A DNA stretch of 64,000 nucleotides from Cricetomys ansorgei (taxonomy: Eukaryota > Chordata > Mammalia > Rodentia > Nesomyidae), in NCBI GenBank assembly GCA_026225945.1, contig JAMJFZ010001089.1:4639501-4703500 (forward strand). The letters run 5' to 3'. The notes under the pieces were generated by a model. The model was not told where the DNA came from, made no database searches, and saw only the letters and a list, made by a program, of their open reading frames with translations. Each line of letters starts with the position of its first letter. Position 1 is the stretch's first letter. Positions 55,033-64,000 of the stretch are shown one piece after another. Both the position numbers and the translations under genes were made by a program.

Positions 55033-55284
55033 GCAAACTCTGCCAGACCTCAGCAGAGGGAACCACCATCACGCCCAACAGCGTACTGAACAGTGGTACT
55101 CTGAGCATCTGAGCTCAGGTGTTTTTAGTCGTTCAGAACTCTTCAGGTGCAGATCATTAGCAATTAAACAATCGCTACAGAAATCCAACACCTGCAAACA
55201 ATACAAAATGCCTCAGACAGCCCCTCACCCAACAATGCATACAACAATTATTTTATGTATAACTAAAAATAAACTTCTGCAACA
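55033..55284 (+). repeat. Medium-copy repeat, copy 2
   Basis: Direct relative of 47832-48086 over its whole length, about 7.2 kb away in the same orientation. It starts 'gcaaactctgccagacctca' and ends 'aactaaaaataaacttctgc'. Confidence 0.8.
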
Positions 55285-55287
55285 CAT

Positions 55288-55405
55288 GATAGCCCAGTAT
55301 GGTGGCATACACCCACAATCCTAGCACTCAGGAGGTAGAGGCAGGAGGATTGCTGTGAGTTGAACATCCTGGGCTATATACTGAGATCTTATCTCTAAAA
55401 CCCCA
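55288..55405 (+). mobile_element. B1-like SINE
   Basis: 'agcccagtatggtggcatac', 'tagcactcaggaggtagagg' and 'cctgggctatatactgagat' are a proto-B1 in sense orientation. It abuts the end of the medium-copy repeat. Confidence 0.85.
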
Positions 55406-55739
55406 AAAGTAGTATTATCATGAGTACCTTTATTCCTTAGGAGTTGAGTGTGGAGATCATGGACACAGAGACATTAAAAACTCTCTACCAGGACCACAGG
55501 ACAGTCAATAATAGTGTACTTTCAGGGAATCTTAAGGAATAATGGAAATTACACCATCTAAAATCGTATACAATAGAATATTTCTGTAACAAGAACAGAA
55601 TCTTTTAAAAAGTATTCTTATTAGCATTTATTAAGTATACATATTAGTAAAGTTTAACAAAATTCTTGAGAATTTAGGAAAAGTAGGTGAAGTACCACAG
55701 CATTTGATGAAATCCATCAAACTGTAGGGAAAATAGTAT
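55406..55739. other. Unclassified DNA
   Basis: No repeat or gene recognised. Confidence 0.4.
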
Positions 55740-56025
55740 GAGTGTTTTGGGAGATTGTTCAATGGGTAAAGGCCTTGCTTTGCTACTGTTGAGGACCAGA
55801 GTTTGGATCCTCGACCCCCATGAATGGTGGATGTGGCTACTAGCCTGCAATCTCTGGCTTGTGAAGCAGAACCAGGAGATTTCCAAGGGGAGGCTGTCAA
55901 GGTAGACCAGTAGCTTGTTCAGGACTCTGCAAACTGCCCGGGTCCGGTAAATAAAACATAGCACAATCAAGAAAGACAACACCAATCTGTGGCTTCCATT
56001 TGTATGCATCCACATGCAAGAGTAT

Positions 56026-56080
<55 letters not shown>
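55740..56080 (+). mobile_element. B4-like composite SINE with (CA)25
   Basis: A tRNA-like head ('gggagattgttcaatgggta'), a B1-like middle ('gcctgcaatctctggcttgt', 'aggtagaccagtagcttgt') and a tail of (CA)25 at 56029-56079. The middle is rearranged compared with other copies here. Confidence 0.65.
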
Positions 56081-56081
<1 letters not shown>

Positions 56082-56229
56082 TGACAGGTAAGCCATGAGG
56101 ACACTTTGGTAGATGGTATATCTGAAATAAATGTAAGAGGTAAATATATTCAAACTGTTCCAGGTGGTTAAGAACAATCGCATGAAATGTTTTATTACAG
56201 AAATGTCTATAGACAAACACATACTTATA

Positions 56230-56355
56230 AAGGCTTTTAGTCCAGAATTATAGTTCAGTGGTGATGCTCTTGCTACTTGGCTAATGTGCATGTAGGCTTG
56301 AGTTCAGACTCCAGCCTTAGAAAACTGAAAAGTAAGCAACAAGAAAGAAAAGTGC
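56230..56355 (+). mobile_element. ID-like SINE
   Basis: 'agaattatagttcagtggtg' and 'ggcttgagttcagactccag' resemble the A- and B-box regions of ID/BC1-type SINEs. An A-rich AAGAAAGAAA tail follows. Confidence 0.6.
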
Positions 56356-56499
56356 AAAACCAGGAGAATAAAAATAGGCTTCAAAGTCTGTCATTCAACA
56401 CATTCTCAAGATGTCTTTGCTGCCTTTCTCATTAGCAGGGCCTTGACCCAGTGCTCAGAATTCATGTTTACCATCCAACAACATGTGGAATTATCTTTG

Positions 56500-56830
56500 T
56501 CATTATGTCACTGTGCCAGGATCTCCACAATAAGGTACCAGCAATTAGGTGCCTTAAGCAGCAGACATTTTTTCTCATAGTTCTTGAGGGTGCTAGCCCG
56601 AGGTCAAGATGCTTGGGTTGGGTTCTGGTGAGGCCTCATTTCAGTCTCTGTGTCCTTTTGTCTCTCCTCTGGGTAAAGATGGAAAGAGCTCTCTGGTGAC
56701 CCTTGTTCTTCTCATCAGAACACTGGCACTATTGTATTAGGATCTCAAATCTCTTGGTCACCCCCTCGTAGGCCCTGTTTCCAGAAACAGGGCTTCGGTA
56801 TATAAACTTTAGAGGACGTGTATGTGTATG
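56500..56830 (-). mobile_element. MLT1-type MaLR LTR
   Basis: 'gcaattaggtgccttaagca', 'tctcatagttcttgagggtg', 'tctgtgtccttttgtctctc' and 'caccccctcgtaggccctgt' are the inverse order of an MLT1 LTR. Confidence 0.75.
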
Positions 56831-58105
56831 ATGTATTTCACTCTGTAGCACTGATCAGCATCAACTCTGAGAAGAGGTAAGGCACAGCTTTAAATCTTTC
56901 TAAGGCACTAAGGAGAATCAGCTGTTTTCTTATGTCTTTACACATTTACCTGTGTTTCATGGATTCCTTATACAAGGCTTCATTTGACAACTCACAGTGG
57001 ATGTGTACAACCATGAGCAATGCCAAGCTGAGTCTTTGCAATGAAAGAAGCATCCTATTACAGTCGTGAGTAAGAACCCTGGCTGTCAAACTTCCAGATG
57101 GCGGAGGAGGGCTTGGTAAAGAACACACAACTGTTGTAGTTTGAAGACAGCAGGGTGAGAGCTACCCCGTAAAGATGTTTCTTCAAGGAGAACAAGAGAC
57201 TCAAGTCCTCCTTGTTCAAGGCTTTGACATGGGAAAGCAGGTCCAAGGAGGACTGCTTAGCCAAGAGAACAGAGGAGCCAGATTCTGTTCCAGGTCCCTC
57301 CTGTGGCATTAGGTCAAGAAATTAGACACTACGTAATTCTCCATGTCCTCATTTCCTCTTTAATAAAGCAAGACAGATGACATCACCATTAGGCGCTCTC
57401 CCAGCTCCTGCCTGGTTCTGGGGACTGTACCACCTGTGTGAGGGAAGGTCTGTGCCATTTTTGTTGTTTTAGAATATTTCATATACAACCCAGGAAAGCC
57501 TCTCCTTCCCTCTCAGATATTGATGGGACTACAGTGCCAAGCCTCACTCGCCCAACACCATTAAATTCTGAAGTACGATCTGGAAGCCAGTGTAATTTGA
57601 GAAGTAGTAAGGAAGAAAAAAAAAAATCGTACACAACCCAGCAAATGCCCTTATTTCCACATTGCCATCATAGAGTTCGCTCATTTATTTAGAAGTCATT
57701 TAGTTTTAATTACCCTAATATGGCTCGTGTAATGCTAGTGTTAAAAGAATGGACTGAATTAAGTTCTATGTGTTTGAGACAGAATGTTCTCTTTGCTAGC
57801 TCAGAGTTTTATTTAGCAAATGCTGCTCTAGCTTATTAGATAATTCCAAATATGTGCACTTACATGGGAGGGAAAAGAAAAGACATTGGTGCTATCACAA
57901 AGCTGCAGGGTAGGAAGATGTTATACCAGCACATGCTCATCGTTCATGTTTCAGAAGGGAGAATGCCTTTACAGACTAAATTCAACAAGTTACACCCCTT
58001 ACTCCACCCCTTTCTTGACAAAGCCTTTCTTTTCTCCTGGGATTCCCCGTAGCCCCCATCAGCCAATATCATAAATGGTGCTTTACAATTTATAAGACAA
58101 TCACT
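56831..58105. other. Unique stretch, candidate conserved block
   Basis: No transposon recognised. 57640-57860 is AT-rich and complex, with 'tagttttaattaccctaata' at 57701-57720. The 83-codon minus frame 57058-57309 is leucine/serine-rich and unassigned. Confidence 0.45.
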
Positions 58106-59708
58106 TGTCTTATTGCTAGGACCAAAGACCTGACAGACAACTTACGGGAAGAAAGGTTTGTTTTGGCCCACAGTTTGAGTGTACAGTCCATCGTGGCATC
58201 AGGAATGTGAGCGGATGGTCACACTGCAACCACAGTCAGGAAGGAGAAGGGAAGCCTGGTTCTCGGCTGGCTGTCTCTGTTTTCTTTAATCCAGGACCAT
58301 AGAGCATGGGATAGTGCCAGCAACATGCAGGATGGGTCTTCTCCTTTCAATGAAGCCTTTCTGGAAACACCTAGCAAAGACTTCCAGGGGTGTGTTTCCA
58401 GGCGATTCTAAATCCAGTCACATTCACAATGGAGATTAGCCATCCCAGATCCGCCTGTCTCTTGTCAACCTGACACCCCAAATGTACCACATTAAATCGT
58501 AAGATTACACTTTTGGTCACTAAAATCTCATTTTCACCTCATTGTGCAAACCATAATTGATTCATCTCTAAAAGTCTCCGTAGTCTTTAACAGCCCCAGT
58601 AATGTTCAAAAGTCTAAAATCCAAAGTCTCTTCTGAAATACCAGGTGAATTCCTAACTTTTAGTCTCTGTAAATAAGATAAACAAACAAACAAACAAAAC
58701 CCTCCCACAAACAACAACAACAAAACCCCAAGTAACATCCAATATTCACTGGCAAAAAAACAAAACAAGACATAAGTAACCACTCCCATTCCAAAAGGGG
58801 GGATGGGGGACTGGGAGGGAAAATAGGATCAGAGCAAGACTAAAACCCAGCAAAAGAGACAGCAAACACTACGGGTCCCTATCTGAAATCTGGGGCTCCT
58901 GATGAAGTCATCTAGGCTCTAACAGCTCCGGGAAGCCCTTGCCTTCCAGTTTTCAAGTCTTTAGCACTCACAGCCTCTCTCTTAGGCTGACTTCCCTGCG
59001 TGCTTGCAGCTTGCCTCTGAGGGTGTATTACGGTCCTGTCATCTCCAGCACCCTCATGTTTGTGTTATAATTTAGGCCTCAGGTCCCCAGTGTCACACAG
59101 CGGTCTCTCGGGACCTCCTTGTAAGGAATCCAACCCTGTCACATATTGTCTGGCCCCAGGAACTTTCTAGAACCTTGCTGCAAGTTTCCATGAACGCCTC
59201 ACTCTTTCTTACATCTTTCACACCTGCAGAACCAGTCTACGGGAAGGACGCTGCCCAATGCTGCTGTCACCTTGAGATGTAGCCTCTCCCCTTTGGGCCA
59301 CAGTCACAGCTGCCTCTCTGTGCCTTTGAGGCCAACCCTGGGAAAACAAGCCCCTAGTGGGTAGTCTTTCCGGTAGGGTATCCCTTCTGCAGCCTCCTCA
59401 ACAGTGACTCCCCCTTCTTTCACACGAATTTGCATTTTCACTGGTTGGAGCCTTTGATGGATGGGTCTTGCCCCGAGGGTACTTTTCCTATTGTCCCAGC
59501 ATAGAACACTAGGTTTCCTTGTAATGGGGATAATCTATTTAACAATTACAGCTGCGTCCGCCGCCTTGTCTGTAACTGTAAACTTATTCATGATATGTCT
59601 TTCCTCTCTTACCGTAGACCTGAATATATGTATCACTATACATATTCATAGCCTGGATGGTATAGTGTCTTGAAATTTTTCCCAACAACCAACTTAGTCT
59701 ATTCATTT

Positions 59709-60100
59709 TGTTAGGTGTCCAACTCGGGACAAAATTTGATATTTAACATATCAAAGTGTACCTGGCCTCCGTGTTCTCCCAGCATCCTTCAGTCCCTACC
59801 TGTTACAGGGTCCTCCTGACTTGAGTACCCTGGCCTCTACCTTGAACTCTCGAACCCTGGGGGCTGGGTTTCTCTTCTCTATATAAACCAGCCGTTTTGG
59901 TTACCCCTTTCTCTTTCTGGCCTCTTGGCTTCTTGGTCTCCAGGTCTTTTCCCTCTTCCCTCCCCCTCTCCTCACATGACCCATGGCTCAGTCTGGCCAT
60001 GTCTAGTCGGACCTCTCCCATCTCTACCTCGGCCTGTGTTCTCCCTGTTATCTACAATAAGCTTTCTCCTCTACCACACCTAGGAGTGGTCATGTCCTTC
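59709..60100 (+). mobile_element. LTR-like insertion inside the MaLR element
   Basis: Starts 'tgttaggtgtccaactcggg', contains 'ctctatataaaccagccg' (TATA box near 59880) and 'tctacaataagctttctcct' (decayed polyadenylation signal near 60054), and ends near 'ggagtggtca'. It is oriented opposite to the host MaLR. No target duplication could be fixed. Confidence 0.55.
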
Positions 60101-60339
60101 CCTTTTTATTTATTTATTTATTTCTCAATTTTTGAGGTCATCCTCTCTCAAATTCTCAAGACACCAGTAGAATATAGCCAGACTTTTTGCCCAAATATCA
60201 CATGAATGACCTCTAACCCAGTCCCCACTGGTGTTCCCTAAAACCTCATGAAACAGCCCTCTGCTGTCTGTGTTTCTCTTGCTGTTTCACATTCCATCTC
60301 TCCCTCTTTCTCTCTCTCTCTCCGTTTTCTTTGTTGTTG

Positions 60340-60470
60340 TTTTAGATAAGGTCTCTCTCTCTAGTCCCGACTGTTCTGGAACTTGCTCTGCAAACCAGGC
60401 TGGCCTCCAACTCAAGGAGATCCACCTGCCTCTGCCTCCTGAGTGATAGGATAAAAGGCTCATACCAATT
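60340..60470 (-). mobile_element. B1 SINE relic inside the MaLR element
   Basis: 'ctggaacttgctctgcaaac' and 'atccacctgcctctgcctcc' are the inverse of a B1. A (TC)n run lies at its tail side (60300-60322). Confidence 0.85.
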
Positions 60471-60703
60471 GTAAGTATTACTTTTATCATTACGGTGGGC
60501 AAACAACCCTAGCCCTAGCCTGGCAAAAACAACGTGAGGGAAGAACAGTTTATTTTGGCTCACGATTTAACGGGAAACTTCGTTATGGTGGAGGAGGCGC
60601 CGCAGGAGGAGTGTGAGGTGCCAATCACATCTGCAGTTGGACGTAGAGAGGATTTCGTCTGCTCCGCTCATTTTCTCCTTTTTATTCGATGCAAGATCCC
60701 AGT

Positions 60704-60717
60704 CCACTGGGTGGCGC
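60704..60717 (+). promoter_or_regulatory. CTCF-like motif in the MaLR LTR
   Basis: 'ccactgggtggcgc' agrees with the CTCF core consensus at 13 of 14 positions by eye, on the same strand as the site at 47106. It overlaps a GTGGCGCCAC palindrome (60711-60720). Confidence 0.35.
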
Positions 60718-61048
60718 CACTCGTGTTCAGGGTGTGTCTCTCTCCGGTTAAAACTTTCTGGGAATATTCTCATAGATATACCCAAGGGTGATTCTAAATC
60801 TAGTCAAGTCGAGAGTGAAGATTAGCCATCACAGTGGACCACGTAAGGCTAGTAAACCAAGCTAATATGATGAGAAAGCTTCTTGTCTACTTGGACATTC
60901 GTTTCTGTGACTTCTAGGGCCATGCAGAATGATGAACAGAGTCTCATTTAGGGCAATCCCTGACCAAGAAGGACCAGGAAAGGAAGGAAAGAAACAAGAA
61001 GTAGCTATGTAGACAGAAGGGACACAGGGACTCCCTACTATTCCCAAG

Positions 61049-61103
61049 GCATTTATTTATTTATTTATTTATTTACTTACTTACTTACTTATTTATTTAT
61101 ATA
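61049..61103. repeat. (ATTT)n/(ACTT)n microsatellite
   Basis: Tetranucleotide run that changes from ATTT to ACTT and back. Confidence 0.95.
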
Positions 61104-61158
61104 TTTTCCTGATCCCCTTGAAAGCAAGGTTATAATTCCTGGTCTTGGATTCTTCTGT

Positions 61159-61181
61159 AAAAAAAAAAAAAAAAAAAAAAA
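61159..61181. repeat. Poly(A) run
   Basis: About 23 A, without a recognisable SINE body upstream. Confidence 0.9.
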
Positions 61182-61829
61182 TCACAGTGTTCTGGTAATA
61201 AATCTGCCTTCCACCTCTCAAAGCCACTTAAACAAAGCCACTTAAATGTGACTTTGGCGCCACAATTCCTTTATCTGCATATTTTAGCTCAGCCAACCAT
61301 TCTAGAATTTAGCCAGTTTTAAATTTATAGTTGTTTTTCAGCCAGCATCCCTTCGTCTGCTCCCTCTCCCAAGCAAGTCTGTATAATTCACTCAAATAAT
61401 TAGCAATATGCGCTAATCTGGCCAAGTCTGGCCATAGATTGAACTTTAATGAATGTCTAACCTCAGCAAATGATCTGGCTCAATTTCCAACATGTGTGGT
61501 TGGTTAAAAATGAAGGGCTGGTTCAGCACACACATTTCACCACAAATCCATCACCAGAAATCCAATTAAAATTCTGAGTGAGTGCAGGCTAGTCATGTCT
61601 GTGGGGGGAGGGAATCAGTTATTTGTCACATCTGTTGAATAATTTATACCCGCAAACGCCTAACAGTGATTCCCAAACCTCACTGAGGACCAGGAAAGCC
61701 TTTGTAAACATGGATTCCTAGGCTCATCCTGGAGCTGTGGGTAAAGAAACCTTCAAAGACCATTATTTTAGAATACATAAAGCATCCAGTGAAAATTTTA
61801 TAATTGAAAATAACTCTAATCAGTATAGC
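61182..61829. other. Unique AT-rich stretch, candidate conserved block
   Basis: 61230-61680 has complex sequence, no repeats and several ATTA cores ('caaataattagcaatatg', 'ccaattaaaattc'). Confidence 0.5.
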
Positions 61830-62628
61830 GAAAAATTATCTATTTCTATGTACTAACAATGCACATTAAGATTTTGAAGTAGTAGAAAGTACAACTTATA
61901 ACATCTTATAAAGCCACGGTTGGGTCTAAACCTAATGGCACACACAGTACACACATGGTGAAAGCAAAGAAATACTGATGAAACCGAAGACGGCATAAAT
62001 TTGTAGAAAAACAGACAATGGCAAGGAATAGAAAATTCTTAGTGTTAGGGTAGCTGTTTTCCTTAACATTTCCACTCCATCTCAGTCAAAATCATAGCAA
62101 CATTTTTTTTGGTTTTTAGAATAGAAATTGAAGAGACAGTTCTACAAAGCATATAGAAAGATATACCTGAATAGACCCTGACAAACCTCAGAAGGAAGAG
62201 AACAACAGCACAGCACCTACCATCTTATTTTAAGATTTACAAAGCTACAGCACAGCACTGACTCATTCACAGATACAGGGGTGGAATCGAAATAGTGCAG
62301 AGGTGGGTCTGCGAATGGCCCACTGGGAAGTTTAACAGAGAAAAGCACATCTCTCCAGCAAATGATGCTGCAACAGTCGAACATATGCGAGAACATCAGT
62401 GAAGCATACTTTGTGTCATATGATTATTAACCTTCCAGATATAATAGAACTAAAGCCTAAAACTAAAACAAAGTTCTAAAGTTCACAGAAGAAATTTTGG
62501 TGACCAAATGTAAGGCAGATATCTCTTAGGATTCACCAAACCGAGTTCCACAAAAGAAAAATAAGGTAAATTAGACAGAAAATAAAAGGCTTCCGTTCTT
62601 TGAAAGGCACTAAGAAAATGAAACAAAT

Positions 62629-62676
62629 GGTCAGGGATATAGCTCAGTGGTAGAACCCTTGCCTGGAATTCACAGT

Positions 62677-62730
<54 letters not shown>

Positions 62731-62762
62731 AGAGAGAAAGAGAGGAAAGAGAGAGAGAGAGA
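62629..62762 (+). mobile_element. ID SINE fragment with (CA)25 and (GA)n
   Basis: 'ggtcagggatatagctcagt' and 'ggtagaacccttgcctgg' are the head of an ID element. Its tail has become (CA)25 (62679-62728), followed by (GA)n to 62762. Confidence 0.8.
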
Positions 62763-62856
62763 ATGCCACATACAAGGATAAAATATTTGCCAAAGAAATA
62801 CACATCTGATAAAGAAGAAAACTACTCAATGAGAAGTAAGCAAAAGATCTGAACAC

Positions 62857-63085
62857 GGGCTGGAGAGATTGCTCAGCAGTTAAGGGAACTTGTTGCTTTT
62901 GCAGAGGACCTATGTTCAATTCCCAGCACCACATGTTGGCTCACAACCACCTCTAACTCTAGTTCCCGGTGAATCCAATGCCCTCTTCTAACCTTTGCAG
63001 GAACCAGGCATACACATGGTGGACACATATATATCCAGACAAAACATTCATACACATAGAAATTAAATAAATACAAAAAATTTGA
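62857..63085 (+). mobile_element. B2/B3-type SINE
   Basis: 'gggctggagagattgctcag', 'gttcaattcccagcaccaca' and 'aattaaataaatacaaaaaa' give the head, B box and tail. Flanks 'ctgaacac' and 'ttgaatac' are similar and may be a decayed target duplication. Confidence 0.88.
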
Positions 63086-63789
63086 ATACTAAAAAGACAT
63101 ACACATGGAAAATAACCACATGAAAAGTTACTCAACATCACAATTATTAGGGATGTGTATATTTAAAACAGCAGTGAGATGCCTTGCATGCCCATTAGAA
63201 AGGCACATTTTATGAATCTTACATTGTCAAGTGTTGGTGAGAATACGAAGCTACTGGAACTCTCACACTGCAGTGGGAAATGGGATTGTGGAAAACAGTT
63301 TGGAAGATTATTGTAAAGTAAGAGTATATAAAAAACATCTCACTCCTATCTATTTCAGAAAAATAAAACATGTTCACATATTGAGCACTGTAAAGGGACA
63401 CTCTATTGTATACATCATAGTGTGCGTGAATTTCAAATGCACTGTGTTCATCAAAAGGTTGTATATACTGTTTGACTCCATTTATATCATAACATTCTCG
63501 AAGAGATAAAAGTGTAGAAGCCAAATGATGTATTGGTTCCTTTGCAGAAGCTGGCAAGATAAAGCTGCTGAATACAAAGGACTCAGGATAATGTGTGACC
63601 CATTCCTTTAAAGTTGTTGGGGGCCATGATTGCTCTGGGTTTCCAACCAAGACGCTGATACATGGAGAAAGTTAATTGTGATTGGGTTACACATTACATT
63701 ACTGTTTGACACCATTCATAGAAGTATATACAAAAAAAATGTATTACACTAAATCTGTCTAAAAAGAGAAGCACGACATCTACTCACTA

Positions 63790-64000
63790 CTTTTTTTGCT
63801 GTGAAGAGGCACCATGACCAGGTCAATTCTTATAAAGAATTTAATAGGGGGCTTGCTTACATTTTCAGAGGGTTAGTCCATGGTCATCATGGTGGGCAGC
63901 AGACAGGCATGGTGATGGAACAGAAGCTGGAAGCTTTGCATTTTGGTCTGCAGGCAGCATTCAGAGAAAGAGGAAGAGAGAAAAGGAGAGACTGGCTCAG
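63790..64000 (-). mobile_element. MT-type MaLR LTR, cut by the window end
   Basis: 'gctgtgaagaggcaccatga', 'gggggcttgcttacattttc' and 'tagtccatggtcatcatggt' are the inverse 3' half of an MT LTR. It continues beyond 64000. Confidence 0.88.

Larger units (their letters stand above)
58106..60842 (-). mobile_element. Near-complete MaLR retroelement with nested insertions
   Basis: Two related LTRs in minus orientation (58106-58480 and about 60505-60842) flank a non-coding internal region. The LTRs share wording such as 'gattctaaatc(c/t)agtca' followed by 'agattagccatc'. The internal part (58480-59700) has MaLR-like order, for example 'caaagtctcttctgaaatac' and 'agcaagactaaaacccagca'. It is split by an LTR-like segment and a B1. 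No gag or pol was recognised, as expected for non-autonomous MaLRs. Confidence 0.75.
61830..63740 (+). mobile_element. Ancient L1M LINE-1 ORF2 relict, interrupted twice
   Basis: Broken L1 ORF2 wording runs in order: 'catgtactaac'-like, 'caaagctacagcacagcact', 'tctccagcaaatgatgctgc', 'caaaagatctgaacac', 'agttactcaacatcac', 'aagtgttggtgagaatacga'. It is split by an ID/(CA)n block (62629-62762) and by a B2 (62857-63085). The 143-codon minus frame 63219-63650 is a shadow of this relict. Confidence 0.85.

Noticed and set aside
57058..57309. 83-codon minus frame as a possible processed pseudogene
   Set aside because: No poly(A) tail, no parent gene recognised and no extension of the frame.
62629..62700. 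Functional tRNA or BC1-like RNA gene
   Set aside because: Only a short ID head is present and it runs straight into a (CA)n repeat; no full tRNA fold or terminator.
63219..63650. 143-codon minus frame
   Set aside because: Antisense shadow of an L1M relict.

Overview
The window looks like 64 kb of non-coding chromosomal DNA from a muroid rodent (mouse, rat, gerbil or hamster group). The evidence is the repeats: about eight younger B1 SINEs plus older B1 relics, B2, B3, ID and B4-like tRNA-derived SINEs, muroid Lx-type LINE-1 3' ends, and MT/ORR1-type MaLR LTRs. Beneath these lies an older layer shared by mammals: L2, MIR, MLT1, L1M, Tigger and hAT relics. The B1 copies share an 'agagttacaacagagaaac' variant that I do not recognise as the house-mouse or the cricetid consensus, so the genus is left open. 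No protein-coding gene, exon, tRNA, rRNA or CRISPR array could be supported. The longest open frames run through repeats, purine or pyrimidine tracts, or SINEs. A few non-repeat frames of up to about 138 codons resemble no family I know.

Layout. 1-5 kb: truncated B1, a 40-bp minisatellite, an L1M relict, MaLR and ERVK-like LTRs, a B1 followed by opposed purine and pyrimidine tracts, and a B4-like SINE. 5-16 kb: one MLT1 LTR, then mostly single-copy DNA with a small CpG-rich patch (about 12.45-12.69 kb), a pair of tandem mini-hairpins (10.77 kb) and few repeats. 16-26 kb: hAT and Tigger relics, a partly readable L2 reverse-transcriptase relict, Lx L1, an ERV-type LTR and an ORR1-like LTR. 26-36 kb: L2, MaLR, MIR, B3, a 0.9-kb Lx 3' end and a Tigger MITE with TA duplications. 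36-43 kb: L1M, a solo LTR with a perfect 6-bp target duplication, a second ERV-type LTR, a 163-bp alternating purine-pyrimidine tract and a 127-nt purine tract. 42-51 kb: MaLR LTR clusters and an L1 insertion with a 5' inversion flanked by 15-bp duplications. 51-58 kb: largely unique sequence with SINEs and MLT1. 58-64 kb: a nearly complete MaLR element on the minus strand containing nested insertions, a unique AT-rich block, an L1M ORF2 relict interrupted by ID/(CA)n and B2 insertions, and an MT-type LTR cut by the window end.

There is no operon-like cooperation here and I found no new multi-gene system. The items most worth a second look are insertion scars with clean target-site duplications, unusual DNA-structure tracts, and repeat-free AT-rich or CpG-rich blocks that could be conserved regulatory elements. 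Repeat family names come from recognition by eye; RepeatMasker would settle them.
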